Positions 34,706-44,693 of a stretch of DNA of 52,351 nucleotides are shown here, piece after piece. The stretch spans positions 1 to 52,351 of the forward strand of contig JAGHQL010000184.1 of NCBI GenBank assembly GCA_020080175.1, written 5' to 3'. The notes under the pieces are model-generated. The model had not been told where the DNA came from, ran no database searches, and saw only the letters and a program-made list of their open reading frames with translations. This DNA is from Glutinoglossum americanum (taxonomy: Eukaryota; Ascomycota; Geoglossomycetes; Geoglossales; Geoglossaceae). The translations under genes were made by a program, and so were the position numbers. Within the stretch, counting starts at the first letter, position 1. Every line of letters begins with the position of its first letter.

Positions 34706-36097
34706 ATGTCCGAGTCGAAGCTCGACCAGATCGTCAAGGGCGCTCCGTCGCTCAACGCGACTTTGTTGCCGGCAGTCAAACTCTCGTCGCCGTCCAACAT
34801 CGGTAGCTCCCCCGTACACTCTCACACTCACTCGCATGTGACTGTTACGCCACCTCCATTATTACCCTCCGATCCCTTGTCGACTCTGCCATCGTCACCA
34901 CCGCAAATTTACCTGAACCTTCTGATACTTGAGGCATCCTTTCGTTCTCAATACCTGACTCTCCGAGATCGCCGGCGGCAGCATACATTCTTTCTCTTTC
35001 TTCTCTCTCTTTGGATAGGTTACTGCGTTTACTTCGTGTTTCTCCGTCCGCGAGAGGATGGCCAGATTGGAGGTTCGGTGTACTGGGTGGTGGATATGGG
35101 TCACAAAGTCGCATTGATGGGCGGAGTGGTCACTGGGATTTTACTGTGGGGAACTGGGCAGTTGGAACGGGGAATTCGATGGCCACGCCGGTGGGTGGGA
35201 GTCGCAAACAGAGGTCTGCGGAGCATCAACTCAAAGGTGGTGATCATCAAGGGACCCTGGTGGAAGGAAATGTTTTCCACACTCTCTTTCCTCTTTCCAT
35301 ACTCATCTCTCTTCCCTTCGATGGCATCTTCATACGTCCCCGTCGAGTCTTCTTACCCCCCTCGGAGTCTAAAAAAAAGACCTTCTATGTCCTCTGGACT
35401 GAACGATCATCTTCGTCCACATCGCCGTAATATCTCTCGAACCCCCCTTGACGATGACGACATAATATTGCCGGAAGAAGACCTGGCTCCTGGTGGGGAC
35501 TATATCAAATTACTGCTCTTACCAAAGCCATTTTCCCCAGATTTCCGTGAGAACTGGGAACTCTACAGATCGGAATATTGGGAGAAGGAGAACGAACGTC
35601 GTGCACGACTGAGGCAAAATCTACGCCAGCAGCAAATCGAGATTGCTAAGCAGGAAGGGGGTTGGCTATGGTGGACAGGATGGCGCGGGTGGAAGAGAAC
35701 CAAGGCCAAGGGTATAAAAGGGATGGATATAGAAAAGCTGCACCCTCAACGGCATCACAACAGAGACTTGAAGCATCGACAACCCGGCTCAACTGGCTCG
35801 ATATCCCACTCCAGGACCTCGTCACGCAGTAGTACCCCCACGCCCGATTTAGAAGAACTCCCTACATCCGAGCGGACACGTCGAAGTAGCACGGCCAGTT
35901 CCAATGAACGCCGCAAGAAGAACAAGTCCACATCTTCTGCTGGAAGCACTCGGATCGCAAGACTGACCGCTGCAAATTCGCGCGCATCCACACCAAGCCC
36001 TCTGGATAACCTACCAGTTTCGGCGAGAAGCAGCAGTCGCAAGAGTTTCTCCTCGGGTAACGAGAGCGAACGCTCCCTTAACAGTCTAAGCGACTGA
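34706..36097 (+). CDS. SPO7: Spo7-like regulatory subunit of the Nem1-Spo7 phosphatase
   Basis: An intronless frame of 463 aa from ATG 34706 (MSESKLDQIVKGAPS). Upstream in-frame codons back to 34616 contain no other ATG. Spo7 binds Nem1 in the ER/nuclear membrane and activates dephosphorylation of the lipin Pah1, switching lipid flow from membrane growth to storage. The family core is clear: IYLNLLILEASFRSQYLTLR (about 68-87), then helix TFFLFLLSLWIGYCVYFVFL (about 94-113) and a second helix around 133-150. Further C-terminal conserved parts include GGDYIKLLLLPKPFSPDFRE and WELYRSEYWEKENERR. The tail of 130 residues is Ser/Arg-rich and disordered, longer than in yeast Spo7 (259 aa), as usual in filamentous ascomycetes. 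Confidence 0.92.
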   Translation: MSESKLDQIVKGAPSLNATLLPAVKLSSPSNIGSSPVHSHTHSHVTVTPPPLLPSDPLSTLPSSPPQIYLNLLILEASFRSQYLTLRDRRRQHTFFLFLLSLWIGYCVYFVFLRPREDGQIGGSVYWVVDMGHKVALMGGVVTGILLWGTGQLERGIRWPRRWVGVANRGLRSINSKVVIIKGPWWKEMFSTLSFLFPYSSLFPSMASSYVPVESSYPPRSLKKRPSMSSGLNDHLRPHRRNISRTPLDDDDIILPEEDLAPGGDYIKLLLLPKPFSPDFRENWELYRSEYWEKENERRARLRQNLRQQQIEIAKQEGGWLWWTGWRGWKRTKAKGIKGMDIEKLHPQRHHNRDLKHRQPGSTGSISHSRTSSRSSTPTPDLEELPTSERTRRSSTASSNERRKKNKSTSSAGSTRIARLTAANSRASTPSPLDNLPVSARSSSRKSFSSGNESERSLNSLSD

Positions 36098-36951
36098 CAA
36101 CAGGTGGCTGGCAGCGGGTTACAGAATAACTTCCATAAACCGTTTGGAATATATCGATGTGGAAGAAGTACCGGCCAGAGCTGGTTCGGTCCTTAGCCTC
36201 AATTGCCAACTCTAGAGTCAGCATCTTTAGGATATAAAGCCTAGCGAGGATCTCGTAGTACTACTCCTACTAGGTTCGGCGCTGGAGGCAAGGGGATAGC
36301 GTGTCGCTGATACTCCACTCCGTAAAAGGGAACACCCTGGTGTACATGTCACAGCGGATACTCATTACGGAACCACCAAAGCCTTTCGCATTTGAATATC
36401 TAGAGCCGAATACCCCCAAACGGGGCGTTGCCAAACATCATAGCGTCTCTAAATCCACCATATATGTACATACATAAATACATACATAGTTGTTGTGCAT
36501 AGGTCGAGGGTCTGCAATAAGTAGTCTGGCTGGCCTCAGGGGCATCGCCTAATTAGAGGTGACCACCCATCTCATTTCGTGATAAGGTCGGAAAACTGGC
36601 CCTTTTACTCCGTATTCCAGACCATCACCATAAACAGAGACTTAAGTTTTAAAAGTCAGATGCTGGTTAGTTAGTACTAGCTCGGTAACCTCCAGAATAA
36701 TCCCGATAATTTTCAAAGATCGTGCTGTAAATTTGTGGTAGCTTTTGTGAAAAGCGATAACACTTACCCCTTGCTGTACGTAAGTGATACCTGCGGCACA
36801 GTAGGTGCCAACAAAGAATTCACTCGGCTCATATTTTCAGCTGCGCCCCAATTTTCTCTAGAAATAACATCTCCTGTCCCATGGAGTTGCTCTCCTGTCA
36901 ACACACGATATCGACTTGCCCTGAGGAATTTCCACACCGTAGCAATCCACC
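36098..36951. other. Spacer, no gene seen
   Basis: An 854-bp gap between SPO7 and the GT90 gene. A TACATACATAAATACATACATA repeat lies at 36468-36489. No coding frame is supported. Confidence 0.55.
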
Positions 36952-39483
36952 ATGTCCCCAAACGCCGACGGATTCACATTAACCCTCTGTACCGCGGGCG
37001 CATTGATCCTCAGCATCCCCCTAGGATCTAACATCGAAGGTGACACGGAGATCTGGTCAGAGCTGTCCTGCTGGGCTGCGCTTCTCCTGGGCCTTGCGGT
37101 GTTCTCCAAGTCCCCCATTAGCCAGCAACTTGATCTCTATGGTTCGAAACATGGATCTACGATAGTCGCAAGTAGCATAGCAGCCGCATGCCTCTGTCAA
37201 TCTCTTGCAGATGTACGCTGGGTCTTGGTCAGTTTATCAAATGCTCTTTAATTCAAGAGAACTCTCATTTATCTTTGAACAGCCACTGTTGACCCCGGCG
37301 CTCCTCGCCCTACGCCATTATGCCAACATTGGTCTTCCAGCCTACGAATCATCCTCCGGACAATCTCAAAACGGTGCATTCCTAGTTGCCGTACCTATCG
37401 CCGTCGTCTCGGCGATGAGCCTAATACCATCTTCTGTATCAGTTTGGAATTTTGCTATTGGTGGCTGCTTTTTCTTGAGCCAGCTATTATTCTACACTCG
37501 CGTGATCAAGATCTGGGACAACAAAGGAACTTTACCAACACCACGGGTGACTCCCGCGGTTGTGGAACCAGTGGCCTATCGCGTATTTCCTCTACTATTC
37601 ACTATCGTGCTTGCTAATGCTTCCGTCAGCCCGCATGGCGTGCCATTTGCACAAGATGTCATCTATATCGGAATGCTCAAATTGGCTCGTTGGACATTGG
37701 TGTTCATTGCTGTCAGTCCCTCGTGACCTTCAGCTGCAAGAGCGCTACATGCTGATACCCTTTATAGGTGCAGCAAGCTCCCTGGGACATTGCCACAACA
37801 ATATCGACCTTTGGCACTAGCTCGTCTGAAGCTGCTGCCAGCTTAATCCTTGCAGTCGGGCGGGTTGCTTCTGGATTCGCAGCGCTGTTTCAGACAATGT
37901 CCTTTATTCGAAAATCAGCTAGGGGGAGAACTTACTTGTTCATCCTTGTAATTTGCCCTCTCCTTTTGGTCACCAGGAACATATCGGGAGTTCAAAAAAT
38001 ATGGCCTGGCGGGATTGGCGAGGATATAGTGACAGCTCATCCCATTGAGCTACTCGTTGAGCAACAAAGATCCAAATACTCGGCCATGTTAGAGAGACAA
38101 TCTCTCTCACTAGAGGCTGCTGTTGCGGAGTATTCGAGAAGATACAAGCGAAACCCGCCCCCCGGCTTTGACCGCTGGTACGAGTATGCACGGGCCGAAA
38201 AGTCGATTATTATCGATGACTATGACATCATAACGGAGTTGTTGGAGCCGCTCTGGAGCGTTAGCCCATCTCAGATACGTAGCAACATTGCTAAAAGTTT
38301 CGAAACGTCGGATAACCGGGTTATGGGAATGAGCATAAGGAATCACAAAATCAGCCAAACATACCACGAAAATTGGTTGTTGTCACAAATTGGTGACTTA
38401 ATAAGCCCGTTCATGAACGACCTTCCAGACATGGACGTCGTATTCAACGCTGTCGACGAACCTAGAGTATTGCTTTCAGACCCAAATCTTAGTGAACCGT
38501 TTGAATCTTTCACGAGTCTTGCAGAAAAGCCCTCATGGGATGCTGTGACGAAGCCTTGTCACGGTGGTTTTTCCAAACGAGATCTACCTTTCAAGCAAGT
38601 TCTACCGTTTATTCAAGATATCTCCGAGTCAAAAGATATCTGCTCTCACCCAGAATATCAAAACATGCACGCTTTATTCATTTCCCCTTCCACCTTACTT
38701 TATACGACGCAACCGGTACCGATATTTTCCCCAGCGTCGATGTCTAGCTTTGCTGACATACTCTTCCCAAGCCCCTTCTATGCAAGATCGGAGGGTGAGT
38801 ACAGTGAGGAGATAGATATGTCGTGGGAGAGCAAGGAGAACAAACTCTACTGGGCTGGGCAGAGCACTGGTGGCCACTCGAAAGACAGCTCCTGGCATTA
38901 CCACCAGCGCCAACGATTCGTCACTTTAGCCAACAATCTAGAAAATGGGACCGCTACTTATCTTAACGAAACAAGCCCCGGGGTCTGGCGCTCTTACAAT
39001 GATTCTCTCGGGGCGTTCTCCTATCTCTACGATGTGTCCCTCACGGGCATTATCCAATGTACCGAATCCATTTGCAAGGATGAGACAGATTACTTTCATC
39101 CCTCAGACCGTAAACCTTTCGAGCTAATATACAATTCACGATTTCTCTTCGACTTAGACGGTAATTCTTTCAGTGGCCGCTATTACACGCTACTTCGATC
39201 GAAAGGCACGGTCCTCAAGCTAACCCTATTCAGAGAATGGCATGATGAGCGGTTGTTCCCTTGGGTACACTATGTACCAATTAGTGTTGATATGCAGGAA
39301 TTACCCGAGACGATGAGGTATCTAGCCCTTACACTACAAGGCCAGAAGACTAGCAAGCAAATCGGGGAATCCGGTGCGGAGTGGATGAAGCTGGCACTTC
39401 GAAACGCAGACGCTCAGGTTTTCCTTTATCGATTACTGTTAGAGTATGGTAGGGTCACTAGCGACGCTAGGGATACCCTTTAG
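36952..39483 (+). CDS. GT90-family glycosyltransferase (CAP10-like) with multi-pass N-terminus
   Basis: Three exons: 36952-37212, 37283-37711 and 37768-39483, giving 801 aa. Introns are 70 and 56 bp, all phase 0. GT90 enzymes include the cryptococcal beta-1,2-xylosyltransferase Cxt1 and CAP10; many filamentous ascomycete members carry several membrane helices first. Here residues 1-340 contain about eight hydrophobic segments. Residues about 400-780 form the luminal catalytic part, with family-type features PPPGFDRWYEYA, a DICSHPEY block, PIFSPASMSSFADILFPSPF, the nucleotide-sugar region KLYWAGQSTGGH and the end FREWHDERLFPWVHYVPIS. Donor and acceptor are not known; xylose on mannan or glycolipid is only a guess from relatives. 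It is the last clear housekeeping-type gene before the repeat-rich part. Confidence 0.85.
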
Positions 39484-39605
39484 TTGTGTTGGAACGATAC
39501 AAATCTCGGGATCAGTTCAATATCTTGATTAAAACGGCCTCCCAAAACGTAAGCCACACACCACTATTAAGCTCCCCCAACGCAACCATCGCGTATTAAC
39601 TATTT

Positions 39606-39833
39606 TCATTCAGGTGACCTTACCAGCCCATCCAGTATAATACGGTACTCGGCTTGGGTGCAGAGGAAAGTCCCCGCCCCCCTACTCCAGCGCGGGTGCG
39701 TACAGACGTTGCAGGGATTTTTTGGAAAAAGTTTCCAGTCTCCCTCAACGATCGGAGCAGCGAAGCTCTGATCGGTCGCATCCCACACCAAACGGTTAAA
39801 ATCATATTTGTTAACTAGGATGCCATACAGCAC
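39606..39833 (-). pseudogene. Short orphan coding-like fragment
   Basis: An open stretch of about 75 codons with protein-like composition (YDFNRLVWDATDQSFAAPIV, then CNVCTHPRWSRG) but with no ATG start. A second open piece directly upstream (ATG at about 39910, MTTKETLSSLIADMKPHLEV) is in another frame and ends near 39815. Together they look like remains of a gene, or exons whose junctions I could not find. I do not recognise the family. Confidence 0.25.
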
Positions 39834-40145
39834 CCTTAGTTAAAATGACTACCTCAAGATGTGGTTTCATATCGGCAATAAGACTAGAAAGTGTTTCTTT
39901 AGTGGTCATTTTAAAAACCCACCGGCACACCTCTTGGAGCTCTAATTATCTTGCTGGCATGGAGGCTCGCGGGTTTCGAGATCTGTTCGTATAGCTCGTC
40001 GCACTTTTAGCGCATAAATAAATCACCTACCAGTCATGAGCAAAGCCTCTGCATACCTGAGGCATTGTCGCCAGTGGTCTCTGGTCTTCCCTTCGAGCGT
40101 TGGCACGATCCTAGTGTCTCGAGGCCACTCTTACAGATGCTAGCA

Positions 40146-40175
40146 AAACCGGCTTCACCCCTCGTGTGTAGCCGC
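40146..40175. repeat. 30-bp block also present at 42996-43025
   Basis: AAACCGGCTTCACCCCTCGT and the next ten bases match the block at 42996-43025 with one T/C difference. Both copies lie 70-110 bp upstream of a Tc1/mariner element. Likely part of a dispersed repeat. Confidence 0.85.
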
Positions 40176-40248
40176 CAAAGTTTTACCTCGCATTGGCTAA
40201 GCACTGGTGCTCACCTTGTTGTTTGTCGACGTGTCATTTGGATCTTCC

Positions 40249-40530
40249 ATGGCGCCGAACCTCGCAGCCTCGCAGCACGACATAATTCGTGACATGATTC
40301 GTGACGGGTCGCTCGCTGCTGCTCAAACGGCCGAGGTTGCTGGCTGCAGTAAGCGTTCGATAAAAGCGATACGCTCAAACCTTCGTTATTTCGGCACTAC
40401 AAAAGCTCCTCCGAACGGTGATGGAAGGCCCAAATCCATCACGCCTTCTATGCTAGAGGCTTTACGTGAACACTTACTCTAGAAGCCCGGTCTATATCTG
40501 AGTCCGATGAAGTAGCTCAACATGTCTAAG
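40249..40530 (+). mobile_element. Tc1/mariner transposase N-terminal fragment
   Basis: From ATG 40249 (MAPNLAASQHDIIRDMIRDG) the frame codes for the helix-turn-helix half of a Tc1/mariner-type transposase: EVAGCSKRSIKAIRSNLRYF is the recognition-helix region, and GDGRPKSITPSMLEALREHL is the linker that precedes the DDE domain. A stop follows after 78 codons (TAG at 40480-40482), the frame then continues a few residues as KPGLYLSPMK, and similarity ends near 40515. The DDE part is absent, so this is a truncated, dead copy. I could not find its terminal repeats. The family differs from the element at 43126. Confidence 0.75.
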
Positions 40531-40535
40531 GTTAG

Positions 40536-41294
40536 CAAGCTACCAAAAGGTCAACAGAGGTCGACAAAACTGATTATGCTTCCATATGGCAGCCTTCGCA
40601 ACTAACAACTACAACGTCATCTCCAAGGACTGCTATCAGAATTGGGGATGTGCACTACGATATTGACGTATCCAAAATACCATATCTGTCATCCTTTGTC
40701 GACTTTCAAGCCAACGCTCAACCACAATCAACAGAGTTTATTCATGGTCCTATTCCTCTCTTTAATGTCGCCCTCAAGGGGATCGAATCCGGCTATCGCC
40801 AGTGTTTCCGATCCCTCCCTGCCGACCTTTCCCAACACCGCATTCTTTGCGACACGTATGATTTTCTCTGCATTGACGTTCTTGGCGGGCAATCCATCAA
40901 CGAGATTTTCAACGATCTAAAGTCTAGCCAAAGCGACTATGATCGCGAAGAGAGACGACAAATCAAGGGTAACAAGTCAAAGGCGCGCGACACAGCTTTT
41001 AAACTATTATATTTAATACTGCTAGGGGATTTCAAGGATGAGACGAGGGATAGTGCTAAAGTCTTTAATGCAGTGCTGTACCTTGTGTCTCATGCGGCGA
41101 CTTTCAAATGGAGGACGAGGAGTGTGGTTCGGGCTGCGTACGAGGAGCGATTCGTAATCTCAACAAAGCAGACAGCGGGATTGGATAAGTGGGAAAAGAA
41201 GGACGCTGCTAAGTTAGCAGTAGAAGACGCAGGCGATGTGACGACGGAGGAGGAAATGTCAGATTGTTATTATGACTCTGATTATTCGAATTAA
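40536..41294 (+). CDS. Uncharacterised protein, start unclear
   Basis: An open frame of 252 codons with no ATG until near its end. The coding-like part starts around VHYDIDVSKIPYLSSFVDFQ and goes on with PLFNVALKGIESGYRQCF, YDFLCIDVLGGQSINEIFND and KARDTAFKLLYLILLGDFKD, ending in an acidic tail (TTEEEMSDCYYDSDYSN). Composition and conserved-looking blocks argue for a real protein. The frame opens right after TTAG at 40532-40535, a possible splice acceptor, so an upstream exon may be missing or lost. I believe related unnamed proteins exist in other ascomycetes but cannot name a family. The opening VGDVxYDIDxSKIPYxxxF-like pattern slightly recalls the first strand and helix of BTB folds; that is a guess. 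Confidence 0.5.
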   Translation, partial: QATKRSTEVDKTDYASIWQPSQLTTTTSSPRTAIRIGDVHYDIDVSKIPYLSSFVDFQANAQPQSTEFIHGPIPLFNVALKGIESGYRQCFRSLPADLSQHRILCDTYDFLCIDVLGGQSINEIFNDLKSSQSDYDREERRQIKGNKSKARDTAFKLLYLILLGDFKDETRDSAKVFNAVLYLVSHAATFKWRTRSVVRAAYEERFVISTKQTAGLDKWEKKDAAKLAVEDAGDVTTEEEMSDCYYDSDYSN

Positions 41295-41809
41295 AATGTG
41301 AAGGGACCTTGGATCATAGGTCTTCGAAAGCCATCTCAACATTTGCAGAATTGTTTATCAACTCATCCAACCCCTTATTCCACAACTCTCCAGATCAGCC
41401 ATTTCTTGAGCTTCCCAATTAGTGAGATCCGACTCTTCCCTTCTCACCCACCAAGTCTCAAAGATCTGGACAGAAGAGGTCATTTATTCCGGCTGCCTAT
41501 GACTTCCTCCACTCTCTCGTAAACTCTTGACATCGATACCGCGTCAACGTGCTCAAATGAAAATGTCATTCCGCCGTCCCACCAATACTTACACTACCTC
41601 AGATTTCGAGGCCTCCCGTTGGATGAATATCCAAATCAACTCGCAAGAATAGCCTGACCGAATCAAATACATAGAAATTGTCAAAAAGATTCCCGAAAAA
41701 TCTCGCCTTACTCACATCCAAAGAAATGTGTGAGGAAGGCTTCCATCCCCTGAGCCCACCCTTCCTATCCTAGTACCTTATCTCGACCTACGTTATCTTA
41801 GCCGTTGTG
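41295..41809. other. Spacer, no gene seen
   Basis: A 515-bp gap between convergent short genes. A 74-codon frame at 41298 is Pro/Ser-rich without a match. Confidence 0.5.
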
Positions 41810-42340
41810 TCAGGCAACATCGTAATTCAGCTTGCAATGCCCGTGTTTACAACCCTCGCATAGCGCGCTTTCATGTGGACGTTCACTCGCACGAACCGTA
41901 TAAGAGGGTTGATCCATCTCTATACCGCTCCACTTTTTGAGACGATACGTAATTCTCTTTGCGTATGAATCATCCGGGAATGGCTGACCGAGACTTCCAC
42001 AGCCTTTGCAGCGTTGGTGATACACCCGGGCATTGTATTGTTGTTCGGGGTACATTCGTATCGTAATAGCAATCATTTTGCTCGTCCATCCAGCTTTGGG
42101 GCAAACTTCATTTAAGCATTCGAAGCGTCCCATGATATTAGTATCGTATTGTTCAATAGATCCTTTGTCCTCGTCGATTGCGAAGAAAGTAAAGGAGAGA
42201 TTGTCCTCCTTTAATAGGCGGCCGACACTATCGTGTAATGCTGGATACATAGACCACGATTTATCCAAGTCTTTCGCTTTTGACTTTGGTCTTCGGCGTG
42301 ATTTAGGCTCTTTATGCAACTTCGGCTTTGAGGACGACAT
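41810..42340 (-). CDS. 3CxxC-type zinc-finger protein
   Basis: An intronless frame of 176 aa from ATG 42340 (MSSSKPKLHKEPKSRRRPKS), with a strongly basic N-terminus that could be a nuclear signal. Residues about 48-165 fit the zf-3CxxC domain: FTFFAIDEDKGSIEQYDTNIMGRFEC, then W-containing strands (AGWTSKMIAITIRMYP), VYHQRCKGCGSLGQP (CKGC 111-114) and CEGCKHGHC (161-169) as the final cysteine pairs. The family occurs in fungi and in animal receptor-transport proteins (RTPs). Fungal members often appear in large lineage-specific sets without known roles. Composition is close to that of the host genes. It stands alone between transposon remains. Confidence 0.8.
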   Translation of the reverse strand: MSSSKPKLHKEPKSRRRPKSKAKDLDKSWSMYPALHDSVGRLLKEDNLSFTFFAIDEDKGSIEQYDTNIMGRFECLNEVCPKAGWTSKMIAITIRMYPEQQYNARVYHQRCKGCGSLGQPFPDDSYAKRITYRLKKWSGIEMDQPSYTVRASERPHESALCEGCKHGHCKLNYDVA

Positions 42341-43125
42341 GCTGAACAATTTGGGTCTGGCCTCTGTGCGAGCTCGCGATGACGGAGCTCGAGGACCCGT
42401 GTTTAAGTGAGTGATGAAAATCGAGCCAGCTGAAAATCGTTAATTAGGAAACGTGCTCAGCGCCGATATTAAGAGTGTCAGCCAATAAGTTCGGGAGTGT
42501 AGGCGTACTCTGAAGCAAGATGCGGAAAAGCACCAAAAGCGGATGACACAATCAAGAATCTGCCTTTGGTGGGGGGAATTGTTATCCGCACCCCACGTGA
42601 TCATACAGCATGACATAAGCACACCCCCGCCCTCAGCCAACCAGAGCGCGAAGCCAGCAGCGCCTGCCGATATGCTGGTGCAGATTGATGCCTCGAAAGT
42701 CGCATTTTAGCTTGAATTCTCATTACCAGAGCGGGAAGCGCAGTCGTAGTGACCTGCACAAGGATCTAGTCGTCAACATACTGCTGTAGGGCCAGGAAAG
42801 CGCTTTCTAGCAGCTCTCCATCTTCCTCACGGTCACAACCTCGCTTAGGTTATAAGCACCTAGAATTTAGGCGTTCCTTAACTGAACGGCCTTGGCGCTG
42901 AACATATTTTGTTCCGGCATGTAGGGATAACTACGTTCGCAAGAAAGGGAAGGCATCGCTAAGCCACATGCGTGGATACATTACTGTCACTCGCGAAACC
43001 GGCTTCACCCCTCGTGTGCAGCCGCTAGAAATTGTTGCGGGGTGCTCAGGCACCGCCTCGTTGGCACCCCTGAGTAGCCGAAGAGTGTCCGTGACGAGCC
43101 GAGTGTTACCTCTGAGGAGCTACTA
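42341..43125. other. Spacer with repeat fragment and GC-rich hairpin
   Basis: A 785-bp gap upstream of the intact-length mariner element. It contains the second copy of the 30-bp block (42996-43025) and a potential hairpin at about 43039-43077 (GGGGTGCTCAGG facing GCACCCCTGAG). No gene is visible. Confidence 0.5.
42996..43025. repeat. Second copy of the 30-bp block
   Basis: Matches 40146-40175 with one difference and lies 100 bp before the left end of the mariner element, outside its terminal repeat. Confidence 0.85.
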
Positions 43126-43176
43126 CGGAGGCGTGCTACAAAAGTCGTGTCTCGTTTAAAAATTTCTTACCTGGAA

Positions 43177-43222
43177 CCCGCCCACGAAACCCCGCCCGCG
43201 AAACCTGCCCGCGAAACCCGCC
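43177..43222. repeat. Tandem CCCGCCCGCGAAAC units in the mariner leader
   Basis: Four imperfect copies of a 14-15 bp GC-rich unit between the left inverted repeat and the transposase ATG. Subterminal repeats of this sort often bind the transposase; here that is inference. Confidence 0.8.
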
Positions 43223-43238
43223 CGAAGACCTCAACGAA

Positions 43239-44552
43239 ATGGTCGGCACAACCCCTCATAATGCTGCCGCACGACTGCAGGCACTGAGTTTAGTAGAGGC
43301 TGGAATGTCTAAAACTGATGCTTCGAAAATTTCTGGCATTTCAAGTCGGCAGATCCTTCGCATCCAGAAAAAAGCTAGAGAAAGAGGCTATAACCCCACT
43401 CTTTCTAAAGTGATGAGACCTGAGTTTGTGACCGATCAACCACGTTTAGGACGTCCTAAGAAAATAACAGAAGAGATGGAAAAGGAGATACTTGAGGAAG
43501 TACGCAAGACTCGAGCTGGACGGGAAAAAACTAGTGTTGAGCTAGGATGGCAATGTGGAATCTCAGATGCTTCAGTTTTACGGGTCCTTCACAAATACAA
43601 TTTACGCAAGTGTAAACCGAGTTACAAGCCAGGCTTGGAGGATGAGATGAAAGCAATACGCTTGAAGTTTGTACTGGAACACCGCTACGACCTGGAGTGG
43701 TGGAAAAATGTAATTTGGATAGATAAGACTAGTATAGTCTTGGGTCATCGTCGAGGTGCTGTCCGTGTCTGGAGAACACCAGAAGAACGCTATGAACATA
43801 CTGTTATTCGACGTCGCTGGAATGGTGCCTCAGAATTTATGTTCTGGGGTAGTTTTAACTATGATAAGAAAGGTCCTTTTCATATTTGGAAACCCGAAAC
43901 CAAAAAAGAAAAGGATATAGCAAAAGAAGAATTGGATAAGTTCAATGCAATTACTGAACCAGAAACTAAACTCAAATAGGAGTTTACTACTGCGATGAGA
44001 CGGTTAAATTTATGAGGGCAACCAAGAGGACGGTGACCAACATAGAAGTATACAGCTAAAGAAGGTGCATTAGTTCGTGAAGCTAAAAAAGGAGGAATTG
44101 ACTGGTATCGGTATCAAAAAGTCATTTTAATTCCAAAACTTATTCCTTTTGCTAAAGAATGTATGGTGGATCGTCCTGATACTATTGTACAAGAAAATAA
44201 GGCTCCATCTCATGCACATTGGGCTCAAAATCAAGTTTTTCTTGATGCTGGAATTGTACGGTTATTGTAGCCTGGTAATTTACCTGATTTAAATACAATA
44301 GAGCCTGCATGACCTCATTTAAAAAAGGGAACTACTAAGTCTGGTCCTCCAACAACACGAGTAGTAGCTGAAAGATTATGGACAAAGGCTTGGAAAGATT
44401 TAAAGCAAGATAAGATTCAGAGATGGATTGAACGTATTCCTAGGCATATTGAGGAAATTATTAGGTTAGATGGAGATAATACCTATAAGGAAGGAACTAC
44501 TGGAATGGATAATCGATATGGAGGTCGGGCTGGAAGGAAAAGAGGAGCATAA
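43239..44552 (+). pseudogene. Mariner transposase, interrupted by stops
   Basis: A single frame of 438 codons runs from ATG 43239 to TAA 44552 with six in-frame stops (first at 43977) and no frameshift. The N-terminus has a psq/HTH region (AGMSKTDASKISGISSRQIL) and an RPKKI linker. The DDE domain shows its first acidic site in VIWIDKTSIVLG, the second region altered to VQENKAPSHAHW, and the third in PDLNTIEP. The C-terminus (GMDNRYGGRAGRKRGA) is basic. Stops sit where Trp, Gln or Arg codons are expected (for example LL*PGN for LLWPGN and EPA*PHLKK for EPAWPHLKK), all explainable by C-to-T change on one strand. The first 246 codons could still make a protein with the DNA-binding half. Confidence 0.88.
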
Positions 44553-44693
44553 GTTTCTTAATGATATTGAGCGATTAGGTATCTTTAGTTAAATTTAGCG
44601 AGTCTTTAACTGAGTTTAGGTAGTTGAAGCCTAACAAATGCCTAACACAACCCCTAAGCGAATCGGACACGACTTTTGTAGCACGCCTCCGTA

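Larger units (their letters stand above)
39484..40248. other. Start of the repeat-rich compartment
   Basis: A 765-bp stretch after the GT90 stop. It holds a possible gene fragment on the minus strand (39606-39833, separate entry), and from about 40060 sequence that leads into the mariner fragment at 40249, including a 30-bp block repeated near 43 kb. No intact gene is visible. Confidence 0.5.
43126..44691 (+). mobile_element. Tc1/mariner element, full length, inactive
   Basis: A 1566-bp element bounded by perfect 26-bp inverted repeats (43126-43151 and 44666-44691; outer end CGGAGGCGTGCTACAAAAGT) and by a TA on each side (43124-43125, 44692-44693), the target duplication typical of the IS630-Tc1-mariner superfamily. 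It contains one transposase frame and a 5' leader with GC-rich tandem units. Both ends and both TAs are intact, so the copy inserted whole and has decayed by point change, not by truncation. Confidence 0.92.

Noticed and set aside
43042-43077. GC-rich hairpin as a terminator or small RNA
   Set aside because: The stem is imperfect, no promoter or box elements are visible and it lies in repeat-rich DNA.
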